From: CAYQQU01 sp964419545
Lineage (GTDB): Bacteria; Bacteroidota; Bacteroidia; Chitinophagales; Saprospiraceae
NCBI GenBank assembly: GCA_964419545.1
Contig: CAYQQU010000030.1
Span: 1-64,000 of the forward strand
Direction of reading: 5' to 3'
Length of the DNA stretch: 64,000 bases
Position numbers and translations under genes: made by a program. The notes beneath the pieces are model-generated. The model was not told the origin of the DNA and did not search any database. It saw nothing but the letters and a program-made list of their open reading frames with translations. Position 1 is the first letter of the stretch, and each line of letters begins with the position of its first letter. Below, one piece after another: positions 50,791 to 59,254 of the stretch.

Positions 50791-51550
50791 TGCCAGGCTT
50801 CACGCCGGATCGGGTCAGCTCAGCGAAGGGGTCTTCCGCTTCCAGGTCGCTCCAGTGCGCGGCTCCGGCCAGATCGTTGATCTTTACTTCGAACAGGCTG
50901 CCGCGGTGCCGGGTGGCGATCCGGGCGCCGGTCGGCAGGTCGACCCACTGCGCCGGTTCGAAAGCGACGCCGCCGACGGGGAGGATCGATACCCACATGC
51001 GCCAGCGCCGCGGCAGGCCGTCCTCGTCCAGTTCCCAGAGGTAGTGATCGCCGGGGGTGGCCCCGCCTTTTCCGAATTTGGCGAGGAGGCCGGTTTTGCC
51101 GTCGGGGAGCGCTACGGCCATGCGGGTGACGCCCGGGTCGTAGACTTTGACGGGGGCGTTCAGCCAGAACGAATCGTTGAAGAAGAAAGCGTGCGCCTTT
51201 TTCAGCGTGGCGTCAAGCTGCTCGCCGGTCAGCTCAGCGCCGTCTTTGCGGGCGATCCCTTTGCCGGTGTTCAAATTCAGCAAAACCTCTTTATTTCCCC
51301 AGGTGATCCGGCAGAAATGCCGGCTTCGGTCCCAGAAGAAGTCGTGCATGCCCTGAAAGTTCCAGCGCACGGCCCCCGTGCTGTCCCAGGCGGCGCTGTT
51401 GACAGCTTCGTTCATTCGGCGGGCCAGCTGTTCGGCGGCGGGGCCGGTTTTACCCTCCGGCAGTGGTTTGTGGGCGATCCAGCCGGCGATTCCGAGCACG
51501 GCCACCAGCGCAACCAGGCTTATCCCCAGCCATTTGAGTATCTTTTTCAT
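50786..51550 (-). CDS. Membrane-anchored protein of unknown function
   Basis: A 254-residue protein from ATG 51550 (MKKILKWLGISLVALVAVLG). A single N-terminal hydrophobic segment (about 5-24) acts as an anchor or uncleaved signal. The rest is a Trp-rich soluble domain outside the membrane (WNFQGMHDFFWDRSRHFCRI, WGNKEVLLNLNTGKGIARKDG, HYLWELDEDGLPRRWRMW). I do not recognise a catalytic motif; the regular beta-like pattern could fit a lipid- or lipoprotein-binding fold, but this is a guess. It is convergent with the GH13 gene, ending 6 bases after that stop. Confidence 0.75.
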   Translation of the reverse strand: MKKILKWLGISLVALVAVLGIAGWIAHKPLPEGKTGPAAEQLARRMNEAVNSAAWDSTGAVRWNFQGMHDFFWDRSRHFCRITWGNKEVLLNLNTGKGIARKDGAELTGEQLDATLKKAHAFFFNDSFWLNAPVKVYDPGVTRMAVALPDGKTGLLAKFGKGGATPGDHYLWELDEDGLPRRWRMWVSILPVGGVAFEPAQWVDLPTGARIATRHRGSLFEVKINDLAGAAHWSDLEAEDPFAELTRSGVKPGN

Positions 51551-51628
51551 GAGCAATCTTTTCCAAGAAATGCCGGAAACGGCAAAAGGTTTGGAAAGCA
51601 AGGCAGTTTAGCTTCGCAATAGATGAAT

Positions 51629-51647
51629 TGATGAATAATCCGGGTTA
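51629..51647. repeat. Dispersed palindromic repeat, copy 6 (single arm)
   Basis: TGATGAATAATCCGGGTTA is an exact right-arm core copy. It lies 7 bases before the MITE-like element. Confidence 0.6.
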
Positions 51648-51653
51648 GGATCG

Positions 51654-51823
51654 GGTTAAAACAGGGCAATCGCATTTAATTTTTGGCTCTCGAAAAAGTA
51701 GGAAAAATCCTCGTTTTTACCTCGATCCTAAAGGAAGAACGAGGATTTTTCCTTCCGTTCCATATGAATTTATGGCAATTGAGCGGTAGCATCTTTTAAA
51801 TGCGATTGCCCTGCAGGTTAAAA
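51654..51823. mobile_element. MITE-like element with terminal inverted repeats
   Basis: The terminal inverted repeats CAGGGCAATCGCATTTAA (51662-51679) and TTAAATGCGATTGCCCTG (51796-51813) are perfect over 18 bp. The direct repeat GGTTAAAA flanks them at 51654-51661 and 51816-51823 (two extra bases, CA, on the right), consistent with an 8-bp target duplication. A second perfect inverted repeat inside (GGAAAAATCCTCGTT 51701-51715; AACGAGGATTTTTCC 51738-51752) makes a strong hairpin. There is no open reading frame, so mobility would depend on a transposase supplied elsewhere. Confidence 0.7.
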
Positions 51824-51854
51824 GGAGGGACCTTAATAGTTACCGTGGTTGTAT

Positions 51855-51862
51855 TATCTTTG
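51855..51862 (+). promoter_or_regulatory. -7 promoter box of the glycosyltransferase gene
   Basis: TATCTTTG is an exact TAnnTTTG match, 19 bases before the ATG at 51882. A good -33 TTG at the usual distance was not found. Confidence 0.5.
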
Positions 51863-51881
51863 CCGCCACAATTGAGCGAAC

Positions 51882-52646
51882 ATGTACCAGGATAAAAAAG
51901 TAATCGTCGTGATGCCGGCCTACAATGCGGCCCGGACGCTGGAAAAGACCTACCGGGAAATCCCGTTTGACCTGGTGGACGAGGTGGTGCTTTGCGACGA
52001 CGCCAGCCGCGACAATACTGCCGACCTGGCGCGGGAGATCGGCGTGCACCACGTGATTGCCCACGAGCAGAACAAAGGGTACGGCGGCAACCAGAAATCG
52101 CTTTACAATAAGGCGCTGGAGCTGGGCGGTGACATCATCATCATGTTGCACCCCGATTATCAGTACACGCCGAAACTCATTCCGGCGATGGTCAACATCA
52201 TCGGCGACGAGCTCTATTCCGTGGTGTTGGGATCGCGCATCCTCGGCAACGGCGCGCTGAAAGGAGGGATGCCGATTTACAAATACATCGCCAACCGCCT
52301 ACTGACCTTTGTACAGAACATCCTCGTCAACCATAAGCTGTCCGAATACCATACCGGGTACCGGGCTTTCAGCCGCGAAGTGCTGTTGTCGATCAACTTC
52401 AATAAAAATTCGGATGATTTTGTCTTCGACAATGAAATGCTTTCCCAGATCATCTACGCCGATTTTCCCATCGCCGAGGTGACCTGCCCGACGAAGTACT
52501 TCGAAGAAGCTTCGTCGATCAATTTTGCACGGAGCGTGCGCTACGGATTGGGCGTGCTGCGCGTCTCTGTCTACCACCTGATGCAGCGCTGGGGATTGGC
52601 GCAGTTCAGGATGTACGAAAAACCGGCGGAAGCGGTTATTCGATGA
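51882..52646 (+). CDS. Family 2 glycosyltransferase (polyprenyl-phosphate type)
   Basis: A 254-residue GT-A glycosyltransferase. It has the family opening VVMPAYNAARTLEKTYREIP, the nucleotide-binding DDASRDNT, and a HPDYQYTPKLI metal/substrate motif. No membrane helices are obvious. It resembles dolichol/undecaprenyl-phosphate mannosyl- or glucosyltransferases (DPM1-like), which make lipid-linked sugars for surface glycans. It stands alone, about 9 kb upstream of the polysaccharide export genes, so a direct link to that locus is only possible. The MITE-like element ends 58 bases before its start. Confidence 0.9.
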   Translation: MYQDKKVIVVMPAYNAARTLEKTYREIPFDLVDEVVLCDDASRDNTADLAREIGVHHVIAHEQNKGYGGNQKSLYNKALELGGDIIIMLHPDYQYTPKLIPAMVNIIGDELYSVVLGSRILGNGALKGGMPIYKYIANRLLTFVQNILVNHKLSEYHTGYRAFSREVLLSINFNKNSDDFVFDNEMLSQIIYADFPIAEVTCPTKYFEEASSINFARSVRYGLGVLRVSVYHLMQRWGLAQFRMYEKPAEAVIR

Positions 52647-52821
52647 AATTAACGGCTTTCCGACCCAAAAAAATAACTGCGAGTACGAGGGTGTAAGTGA
52701 GTGTTGCTGTCATATTCCGTCCTGGATTTTTGCCTGACCGGCGCAGCGGCCCCTTGGTAGCTTTCTTAGAAACGACAATCGCGGCAGATTAGCGTACGAT
52801 TGATAAACTTTAACAATATTG

Positions 52822-53622
52822 ATGCGGACCGAGCTCAGGGAATTTCTCGATGCTGCTTTTGATCATTACAACCGGCCCGGCTTTATCGAGGACGACCCGG
52901 TGAGCATTCCGCATCGTTTCTCGCGCAAGGAAGATATCGAGATCATGGGCTTCTGGTCGGCGATGCTCGCCTGGGGGCAGCGCAAAACCATCATTCGCAA
53001 ATCCGAAGCGCTCATCGAGCTGATGGAGGGGCGCCCGTACGAGTTTATCGTCGGGCACCGGGAAGCCGATCGCCGCCGCTTTCTGGCTTTCAAACACCGT
53101 ACTTTTCAGCCGACCGACACCCTCTATTTTCTGACGTTCCTCCAGTACCACTTTCGGCGCCACGACAGCCTGGAGGACGCCTTCGCCCGTTTTCTTCGCC
53201 CCGAGGATGATACGGTCGAGCCGGCCCTCACCGGTTTTCATCGCTATTTCTTTTCGCTGCCCGACGCGCCCTTGCGCACCCGCAAGCACGTAGCCACTCC
53301 GGCCCGGCGCTCGAGTTGTAAACGATTGAATATGTTCCTGCGGTGGATGGTGCGGCAGGATGAACGCGGGGTCGATTTCGGATGCTGGACCCGCATTCAG
53401 CCCCGGCAGCTGGTCATCCCGCTCGACGTACACGTGGAGCGGGTGGCGCGCCGGCTGGGATTGCTGACCCGCAAGCAGACCGATTGGCGCGCGGCACTGG
53501 AACTGACGGCGCAACTGCGAGCGTTTGCTCCGGAAGACCCGGTGAAGTACGATTTCGCATTGTTCGGCATGGGCGTTCTGGAGAAAGGACAAAATAAACA
53601 AGGGGGGCCTCCATGGCAATGA
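52822..53622 (+). CDS. TIGR02757/DUF2400 family protein
   Basis: A 266-residue soluble protein matching the TIGR02757 (DUF2400) family: DPVSIPHRFSRKEDIEIMGF, WGQRKTIIRKSEALIELM, KRLNMFLRWMVRQDERGVDF, and VIPLDVHVERVARRLGLLTR. The second half has the helix-hairpin-helix-like order of DNA glycosylase relatives, and such a link is noted for the family, but no activity is established. ATG 52822 is used rather than the adjacent TTG. It ends within a hairpin shared with the convergent DUF4783 gene. Confidence 0.88.
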   Translation: MRTELREFLDAAFDHYNRPGFIEDDPVSIPHRFSRKEDIEIMGFWSAMLAWGQRKTIIRKSEALIELMEGRPYEFIVGHREADRRRFLAFKHRTFQPTDTLYFLTFLQYHFRRHDSLEDAFARFLRPEDDTVEPALTGFHRYFFSLPDAPLRTRKHVATPARRSSCKRLNMFLRWMVRQDERGVDFGCWTRIQPRQLVIPLDVHVERVARRLGLLTRKQTDWRAALELTAQLRAFAPEDPVKYDFALFGMGVLEKGQNKQGGPPWQ

Positions 53623-53632
53623 AGGCGCCCCC
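53602..53632 (-). terminator. Hairpin between convergent genes, probable minus-strand terminator
   Basis: GGGGGGCCT (53602-53610) pairs with AGGCGCCCCC (53623-53632), leaving one bulge. Reading on the minus strand it is followed by a T-rich stretch (TTGTTTATTTTG). It would end transcription of the DUF4783 gene; it overlaps the last codons of the plus-strand gene. Confidence 0.45.
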
Positions 53633-53660
53633 GCTATTAAGATTTGGCTCAACCGGTTCG

Positions 53661-54041
53661 CTATTCTTTGTCGAACCGCAGTTCTTGTATGAAGTGTTTG
53701 TTCCCTTCTACTTTCATGTAAATGTACACACGGAAGGTCGCACCGTTCGTCACTAAATTGCCGATGCAGTATTCCGAGTCTTTGCCCGGGGAAGTGCCCT
53801 GATGAACCTGACTGAACGACCGAGGCTGATTCTTGCTGAAGAAACCTTTAACCACCCCGACCGCCTGGGTCTTATTGTAGACGTCCTCCTGGTCGAGAAC
53901 GGCCACCTCGACTTTGTCATCGAAATACATCCCCAGCTTATCCGCGTTGCCGTTTCCGATCGCCTGCGTAATATCCACGAGGCTGGATTGCAGCGTCCCC
54001 CAGAACGGGACGAACAGCAACAGAATGAAGCTACTTTTCAT
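53661..54041 (-). CDS. DUF4783 family exported protein
   Basis: A 126-residue protein with a signal peptide (SSFILLLFVPFWGTLQSS) and a single small domain: DITQAIGNGNADKLGMYFDD, VEVAVLDQEDVYNKTQAVGVVKGFF, then YCIGNLVTNGATFRVYIYMK. This is the DUF4783 pattern of Bacteroidota, an NTF2-like fold of unknown role. It is usually conserved as a single-copy gene in this phylum. It is convergent with the TIGR02757 gene. Confidence 0.88.
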   Translation of the reverse strand: MKSSFILLLFVPFWGTLQSSLVDITQAIGNGNADKLGMYFDDKVEVAVLDQEDVYNKTQAVGVVKGFFSKNQPRSFSQVHQGTSPGKDSEYCIGNLVTNGATFRVYIYMKVEGNKHFIQELRFDKE

Positions 54042-54378
54042 ATCGTTTGTTTTTGGTGATTATCCGCTAAGCATTTCGGCGCCGCAGCGCGCCAATGCTA
54101 TATTTTAATTTTAGCGATATCAAATTTAATAAAATTTATTCCGGCTTTCCAGCTTCAGCGCTGCCATAAACTCACCTTTTCGACGAAAAGTTCCCGCAAT
54201 GGTAACGGGTGAAGGCGGCAGGCCGGCGGGATTAACATTTCTTTAGCACAGGCCGCGAATGGGGTGGTTGCCGCTTTTTCTTGCAAAACGACCGTTTGCG
54301 GCGAAAAATTTCACGTTCCGGCCCTTTTTGTTTGCAGTCGCCGGAGCCGGGCGTTCCACAATCGGGACATTTCTCATT
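54042..54378. other. Intergenic region without a supported gene
   Basis: About 340 bases between the divergent DUF4783 and gpmI genes. AT-rich near 54100-54150. No RNA gene or repeat is recognised; the gpmI promoter lies at its right edge. Confidence 0.5.
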
Positions 54379-54407
54379 TTGCCGGCAAGGCTAAAGTGTT
54401 ATTTTTG
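54379..54407 (+). promoter_or_regulatory. gpmI promoter
   Basis: TTG (54379-54381), an 18-bp spacer, then TATTTTTG (54400-54407), an exact TAnnTTTG. The ATG starts at 54413, only five bases after the box, so the transcript is probably leaderless or nearly so. Confidence 0.7.
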
Positions 54408-54412
54408 TCGGC

Positions 54413-55945
54413 ATGGAAAACAAGCGAGTCATACTTATCATCCTCGACGGCTGGGGGCACGGGCCCAAACCGGAAGTAAGCGCTATCGCCCAGGCCAATA
54501 CCCCTTTCGTAGACCAGTTGTACGAAAAATATCCCCATTCCGAACTCGTCACCTTCGGCGAAGCCGTAGGCCTGCCGGAAGGCCAGATGGGCAATTCCGA
54601 GGTCGGGCACCTCAATATCGGCGCCGGCCGCATCGTATACCAGGAACTGGCGCGGATCAACCGCGCCATCCGGGAGCGGGAACTCCACCGGAACGAGGAA
54701 CTGCTCGACGCCCTCGCCTACGCCAAAAACAACGGCAAGGCGGCGCACCTCATGGGGCTGGTGTCGGACGGCGGCGTTCATTCGCACCTCAACCACCTGC
54801 TGGCGCTTTGTGATATCGCCCGCGAGCAGGGCGTGGAAAAGGTGTTCGTACACGCCTTCACCGACGGGCGTGATACCGATCCCAAAAGCGGTAAGGGTTT
54901 CCTGCAGGAAGTCGTCCGGCATATCGACGGAACGAACGCCCGGCTGGCTTCCGTGATCGGCCGCTATTTCGCCATGGATCGCGACAAGCGCTGGGAACGG
55001 GTCAAACTGGCGTACGACCTCCTCGTGCACGGGGAAGGGGAAAGAACCGAAGACGCCCTGCGCACCGTGCAGCAGCGCTATGACCAGAAGGAAACGGACG
55101 AATTCCTCAAACCCATCGTATGTACCGGCGCCGACGGACAGCCGCTGGCTACGCTGCAGGAAGGGGATCTGCTGATCTGCTTCAATTTCCGTACGGATCG
55201 CCCGCGGGAGATCTCCTATGTCCTCACCCAGGAGGATATGCCGGAGTACAACATGAAGAAACTGGACTTGCGCTACGTGACGATGACGCGCTACGATGAG
55301 ACTTTCAGGAATATCGACATCCTGTTCCGCAAAGAAGACCTGCGCCAGACGCTCGGCGAGGTGCTCTCGGCCGCCGGGAAATCACAGGTGCGCATCGCCG
55401 AGACGGAAAAATACCCGCACGTAACCTTCTTCTTTTCCGGCGGACGCGAAGAGGCCTTCGCGGGCGAGCGCCGCATCCTGATCCCCTCGCCCAAAGTCGC
55501 CACCTACGACCTGCAGCCGGAAATGAGCGCCTACGAGGTCACCGATGCGATCGTGGCCGATATTCAGGCGCATCAGCCCGATTTTATCTGCCTCAACTAC
55601 GCCAATGCGGATATGGTGGGGCATACCGGCGTCTTTTCCGCGGCTGTCAAAGCCGCCGAGGCGGTCGACCAGTGCCTGGAGCGCCTGGTGGGCGTGCTGC
55701 TCGAGAACGACTACGAGGCCATCGTCATCGCCGACCACGGCAATTCCGACTATATGGTCAACGAGGACGGATCGCCCAATACGGCGCACACCAAGAACCC
55801 GGTGCCCTGCATTTACGTTAGCAAAAGGGCGGCGGGCGCTGAAGTAAAAGACGGAAAACTCGGCGACCTGGCGCCTACGATCCTCAAGCTGTTCGGTATG
55901 CCGGTTCCCGAAGCAATGGACGGCGACGTTTTGATCAGCCGGTGA
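54413..55945 (+). CDS. gpmI: 2,3-bisphosphoglycerate-independent phosphoglycerate mutase
   Basis: A 510-residue enzyme of glycolysis/gluconeogenesis interconverting 3- and 2-phosphoglycerate with two Mn2+ ions. The phosphatase half starts VILIILDGWGHGPKPE and contains the phosphoserine Ser62 in GQMGNSEVGHLNIGAGRIVYQ, the canonical position. The transferase half has GGVHSHLNHLLAL and HAFTDGRDTDPKSG; the last metal ligands lie in NYANADMVGHTG and IADHGNSDYM. Length is standard. The following lipoprotein starts on a GTG overlapping its TGA, so the two are co-translated. Confidence 0.96.
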   Translation: MENKRVILIILDGWGHGPKPEVSAIAQANTPFVDQLYEKYPHSELVTFGEAVGLPEGQMGNSEVGHLNIGAGRIVYQELARINRAIRERELHRNEELLDALAYAKNNGKAAHLMGLVSDGGVHSHLNHLLALCDIAREQGVEKVFVHAFTDGRDTDPKSGKGFLQEVVRHIDGTNARLASVIGRYFAMDRDKRWERVKLAYDLLVHGEGERTEDALRTVQQRYDQKETDEFLKPIVCTGADGQPLATLQEGDLLICFNFRTDRPREISYVLTQEDMPEYNMKKLDLRYVTMTRYDETFRNIDILFRKEDLRQTLGEVLSAAGKSQVRIAETEKYPHVTFFFSGGREEAFAGERRILIPSPKVATYDLQPEMSAYEVTDAIVADIQAHQPDFICLNYANADMVGHTGVFSAAVKAAEAVDQCLERLVGVLLENDYEAIVIADHGNSDYMVNEDGSPNTAHTKNPVPCIYVSKRAAGAEVKDGKLGDLAPTILKLFGMPVPEAMDGDVLISR

Positions 55946-56526
55946 GGGCGGTAATATTCAAAAACCTACACAAGACTTTGAAGCAGTTTCTTTTTTTCTT
56001 CCTGATTGGCGTCCTGGCGGCCTGCCAATCGAATGGCCCCGCTCCGGAAAAGGCGCCGGAGCTTCCTTTCTTTGACCTGCAATCCTTTTTCGAAGCGGAA
56101 ATCCAGCGCCTCAACGAAAAACAGCCCCGGCTGCAGAAAACGGTGATGGTGAATGACAAAGAGGAAAGCCAGACCCTGAGCCGACTGGCCTACGACCAGG
56201 AGCTGTCGGTCTTCCTCAACTCAGATATCAACCGGCCGGCCTGGTACGACAAATATCAGATCGATTCCGTCAGAAAAGACAATCAACTGGCGAGGTTGGA
56301 ATACACCGCACAGGATCCCGACCTGCGGGTGCGCAAGATCCAGGTCCATTTTGCCGGCGACGAGGTCAGCGCCGTCATCATCGACAAAAAAACGGACAAC
56401 ATCGTAGCCCGCTCGGGGCAGCATTTGGAATACCGCCCCGATGAAGGCTATCAAATTCAAAGTCGTCAACAAACGACCATTTCTAAAGAGCAGGACCTGG
56501 AAATTAACGTTCGCTTCGTGGATTAA
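55942..56526 (+). CDS. Small lipoprotein of unknown function
   Basis: A 194-residue lipoprotein starting at GTG 55942, which overlaps the gpmI stop (GTGA). The signal FLFFFLIGVLAACQSN has a clear lipobox. The mature part is charged and mostly soluble (FDLQSFFEAEIQRLNEKQPR, then WYDKYQIDSVRKDNQLARLEY). I do not recognise the family. There is no ATG in the first part of the frame, so the GTG or an internal TTG (55978) must be used. Coupling to a glycolytic gene probably reflects shared growth control, not a common pathway. Confidence 0.75.
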   Translation: MRAVIFKNLHKTLKQFLFFFLIGVLAACQSNGPAPEKAPELPFFDLQSFFEAEIQRLNEKQPRLQKTVMVNDKEESQTLSRLAYDQELSVFLNSDINRPAWYDKYQIDSVRKDNQLARLEYTAQDPDLRVRKIQVHFAGDEVSAVIIDKKTDNIVARSGQHLEYRPDEGYQIQSRQQTTISKEQDLEINVRFVD

Positions 56527-57086
56527 TTCGGGGCAACTCCCTTAAAGTGTCCGGCAAACCCTGGCCTGCCCTCGCTAGTGCTCATAGTGCGAGGGTACAA
56601 ATCATTGTTGTCTACCTAAAATCTTCAAGGGTGAGTGGCAGATAAAGGAAGGTGCAACAAAAGCTGCCGTCCAGCTAGGAGCGAGTCGCATTGTGGGAGG
56701 TGGGCTTTCCCTATCGGCGAGGTAAATATATTAAAAGTTTTTTAAATAAAAAAGAGGCAGCGCTTATGCACTACCTCAGCCCTAACCAAATAAAACCAAA
56801 TTATTATCTTGCCATTCTCAAAAGAGAATATTGTTTTTCCGCTTGCACAACAAATATAAGGACTTATTGTAAAAGTTACAATTAGGCGGCCGGGAAATTA
56901 TCCACATCGGCCTTGCAAGTGCGCTGCTTCTTACCTGGGGCCGGACAATAAATCCGGAGTCGGTTTTTGCGGGAGGAAGATTTTATTTGCCTGAATGCTT
57001 TTTTTCGGCAGATTGGCAAAAAAATGGAAGCGGTAAAAAAATATTATTCCATTTTTTGGTTCGACAAAAAAATGCAGCTATTCCAC
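56527..57086. other. AT-rich region without a supported gene
   Basis: About 560 bases upstream of the M28 peptidase. It holds a 7-bp stem (CCCTCGC 56569-56575; GCGAGGG 56589-56595) 43 bases after the lipoprotein stop, without a T-run. A 64-codon plus-strand frame at 56691 has no recognisable character. The right end is AT-rich with several possible starts for the next gene. Confidence 0.5.
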
Positions 57087-58547
57087 ATGTCGGTCGAAAA
57101 ATTATGTCGCCGAGACGTCAATTTTTTTCCCATCAACGGTTTTGGGCGGAAAAAAAAGCGCTTTTCTGCGTTAGCCCTCCTCTGCCTGCTGTGCTTATTG
57201 CCCCTTAGTTTGGCGGGGCAGTGGAAGGAAGATGCTTTTTATATAAAAAAAATTCACGATGTGGCGCTCACTCAGGGCAGCAGCTATGAATGGCTGTACG
57301 TGCTGACGCGGGAAATCGGCGGGCGGCTCAGCGGTTCGCCTCAGGCCGCCGCCGCTGTGACCTATACCCGCCAAATGCTGGATACGCTGGGCCTCGATTC
57401 GGTCTGGCTCCAGCCGTGCCAGGTGCCGCACTGGGTGCGCGGCGAAAAAGCAGTGGCGCGCATCGTCAACTCCCGGAAAATGGGCAGCCTGGAGCTCCGG
57501 GCCGTGGCGCTGGGCAACTCGGTAGGCGCCGGCCCCGCCGGGATCACCGCCGAAGTGGTGGAAGTAAAAAGCCTGGACGAAGTCGATCGGCTCGGGGAAG
57601 CGGGCGTCGCCGGTAAGATCGTTTTTTACAACCGGCCGATGGACCCCACGCAGATCAACACCTTTAACGCCTACGGCGGCGCGGTCGACCAGCGCAGCAG
57701 CGGGGCTTCCCGCGCCGCCAAATACGGCGCCGCAGCGGTAGTCGTCCGCTCGATGACCACGCTGCAAAACGACGTGCCCCATACCGGTGGAATGAGTTAC
57801 CTGCCCGACCTGCCGCAAATTCCGGCCCTCGCGATCAGCACCAATGATGCCGACCGGCTGAGCAGCGTGCTGTCCGAAGAGCGGGTGTTTCTCTATTTGC
57901 GTTCCGGGGGGGCCATGCTCGCGGAAAAGCAGTCTTACAACGTCATCGGTGAAATACGCGGCAGCGAACGCCCCGAAGAGGTTATCCTGGTGGGAGGGCA
58001 TCTGGATTCCTGGGACATCGGGGAGGGCGCCCACGACGACGGCGCCGGCTGCGTACAGGCTATGGAGGTGCTGCGTTTGTTTCGCCGGCTGGGGTACCGG
58101 CCCAGGCGCACCATTCGCTGCGTGCTTTTTATGAATGAAGAGAACGGCCTGCGCGGAGCGCGCACCTATTGGCAGTACGCCCGCGAAAACAACGTCACTC
58201 ACCTGGCGGCTATCGAATCGGATCGCGGCGGTTTTACTCCCCGCGGGTTTACCTGTGAGGCGGAAGCCGAGTTATTCAACGAAAAATTCCCCAAGGTGAC
58301 GGCCTGGCTGCCCCTGCTGGAACCGTACGGACTTACCTTTCGCACGGGCGGCTCCGGCGCCGATATCTCCGGGCTCAAGTCGCAGGGCAGCCTGTTGTTC
58401 GGGCTGTACCCCGACAGCCAGCGCTACTTCGATTACCACCACGCTGCTACCGATGTTTTTGAGGCGGTGAACCGGCGGGAACTGGAACTCGGCGGCGCCG
58501 CCATGACCAGCCTGGTCTATTTGCTGGATAAGTACGGCCTGGATTAG
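57087..58547 (+). CDS. M28 family zinc aminopeptidase/carboxypeptidase Q-like, exported
   Basis: About 486 residues if read from ATG 57087; other in-frame ATGs lie at 57024 and 57072. The signal segment (FSALALLCLLCLLPLSLAGQ) comes late, giving a long N-terminal tail, so the true start is uncertain. A PA-like insert (VGAGPAGITAEVVEVKSLDE; AGKIVFYNRP) precedes the M28 metalloprotease domain. Zinc ligands and the catalytic Glu are visible: GGHLDSWDIGEGAHDDGAG, MNEENGLRGA, AAIESDRGGF and YFDYHHAATD. It should release amino acids from peptides in the periplasm or outside, like carboxypeptidase Q. Confidence 0.88.
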   Translation: MSVEKLCRRDVNFFPINGFGRKKKRFSALALLCLLCLLPLSLAGQWKEDAFYIKKIHDVALTQGSSYEWLYVLTREIGGRLSGSPQAAAAVTYTRQMLDTLGLDSVWLQPCQVPHWVRGEKAVARIVNSRKMGSLELRAVALGNSVGAGPAGITAEVVEVKSLDEVDRLGEAGVAGKIVFYNRPMDPTQINTFNAYGGAVDQRSSGASRAAKYGAAAVVVRSMTTLQNDVPHTGGMSYLPDLPQIPALAISTNDADRLSSVLSEERVFLYLRSGGAMLAEKQSYNVIGEIRGSERPEEVILVGGHLDSWDIGEGAHDDGAGCVQAMEVLRLFRRLGYRPRRTIRCVLFMNEENGLRGARTYWQYARENNVTHLAAIESDRGGFTPRGFTCEAEAELFNEKFPKVTAWLPLLEPYGLTFRTGGSGADISGLKSQGSLLFGLYPDSQRYFDYHHAATDVFEAVNRRELELGGAAMTSLVYLLDKYGLD

Positions 58548-58595
58548 GAGGGGCTGCCAAAATTCCCGATATTCCCGGCACAAAGGCAGCATATT

Positions 58596-59156
58596 ATGTC
58601 GGATATTGTCCAGGCGCACGGCTTGTCGTTCAAGCCGCTGCTCACCGAAAGCCAGATCAGGGCGCGCATTGCCGAACTGGGCGCCGCGATCACGGCGAAA
58701 TACGAAGGGCGGCAGCCGCTGTTCCTCGGTGTTCTCAACGGCGCTTTTGTCTTCGCCGCTGACCTTATCCGCGCCTGCCGGCTCCACTGCGAAATCTCGT
58801 TCATCAAACTTTCTTCCTACCGGGGGCTCGAATCGAGTGGTTCGGTGAGCACCCTCATCGGCCTGGATGAAGAGGTGGCCGGCCGGCCGGTCATTCTCGT
58901 GGAAGACATTATCGATACGGGAAAGACCCTTTCGGCCTTCCTGCCGGCCCTGGCGACGCTCGAGCCGGCCTCGATCGAAATTGCGGCCCTCCTCCTCAAA
59001 CCGGACGCTCTGCAGACGCCGCTCGAGGTGCAATACCTGGGCTTCGAGATACCCGATGATTTCGTGATCGGCTACGGGCTCGATTACGACGGCCTCGGTC
59101 GTAACCTGCCCGGCGTCTACCAGCTGGTGCGTCCGCCGGCGGAACGCGAGGCTTAA
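58596..59156 (+). CDS. hpt: Hypoxanthine phosphoribosyltransferase
   Basis: A 186-residue purine salvage enzyme. The PRPP-binding motif VILVEDIIDTGKTLSAFL is complete, preceded by the FLGVLNGAFVFAADLIR loop and the SSYRGLESSG flexible loop, and followed by VIGYGLDYDGLGRNLPGVY, which closes on the purine base. It converts hypoxanthine or guanine plus PRPP to IMP or GMP. The stop codon TAA overlaps a copy of the dispersed palindromic repeat. It is 48 bases after the M28 gene. Confidence 0.95.
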   Translation: MSDIVQAHGLSFKPLLTESQIRARIAELGAAITAKYEGRQPLFLGVLNGAFVFAADLIRACRLHCEISFIKLSSYRGLESSGSVSTLIGLDEEVAGRPVILVEDIIDTGKTLSAFLPALATLEPASIEIAALLLKPDALQTPLEVQYLGFEIPDDFVIGYGLDYDGLGRNLPGVYQLVRPPAEREA

Positions 59157-59196
59157 CCCGAATTATTCATGGGTTCTTCGTCATGAGAAGCCAAAA
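59155..59196. repeat. Dispersed palindromic repeat, copy 7 (left arm, overlaps a stop codon)
   Basis: AACCCGAATTATTCATGGG (59155-59173) is followed by TTCTTCGTCATGAGAAG. Its first two bases are the last two of the hpt stop TAA. The TTCTTCGTCATG block matches copy 1. Confidence 0.65.
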
Positions 59197-59254
59197 TTGT
59201 TTTGCGCCGCCGGGCAAAAAACTACCGGCAGCCAAAGACTAAAAAATATAGACC

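Noticed and set aside
56569..56595. 7-bp stem considered as a terminator of the gpmI-lipoprotein transcript
   Set aside because: No T-run follows on either strand and the stem is short; too weak to call.
56691..56885. 64-codon plus-strand frame upstream of the M28 peptidase
   Set aside because: Non-ATG start, no conserved look, and no promoter; not supported as a gene.
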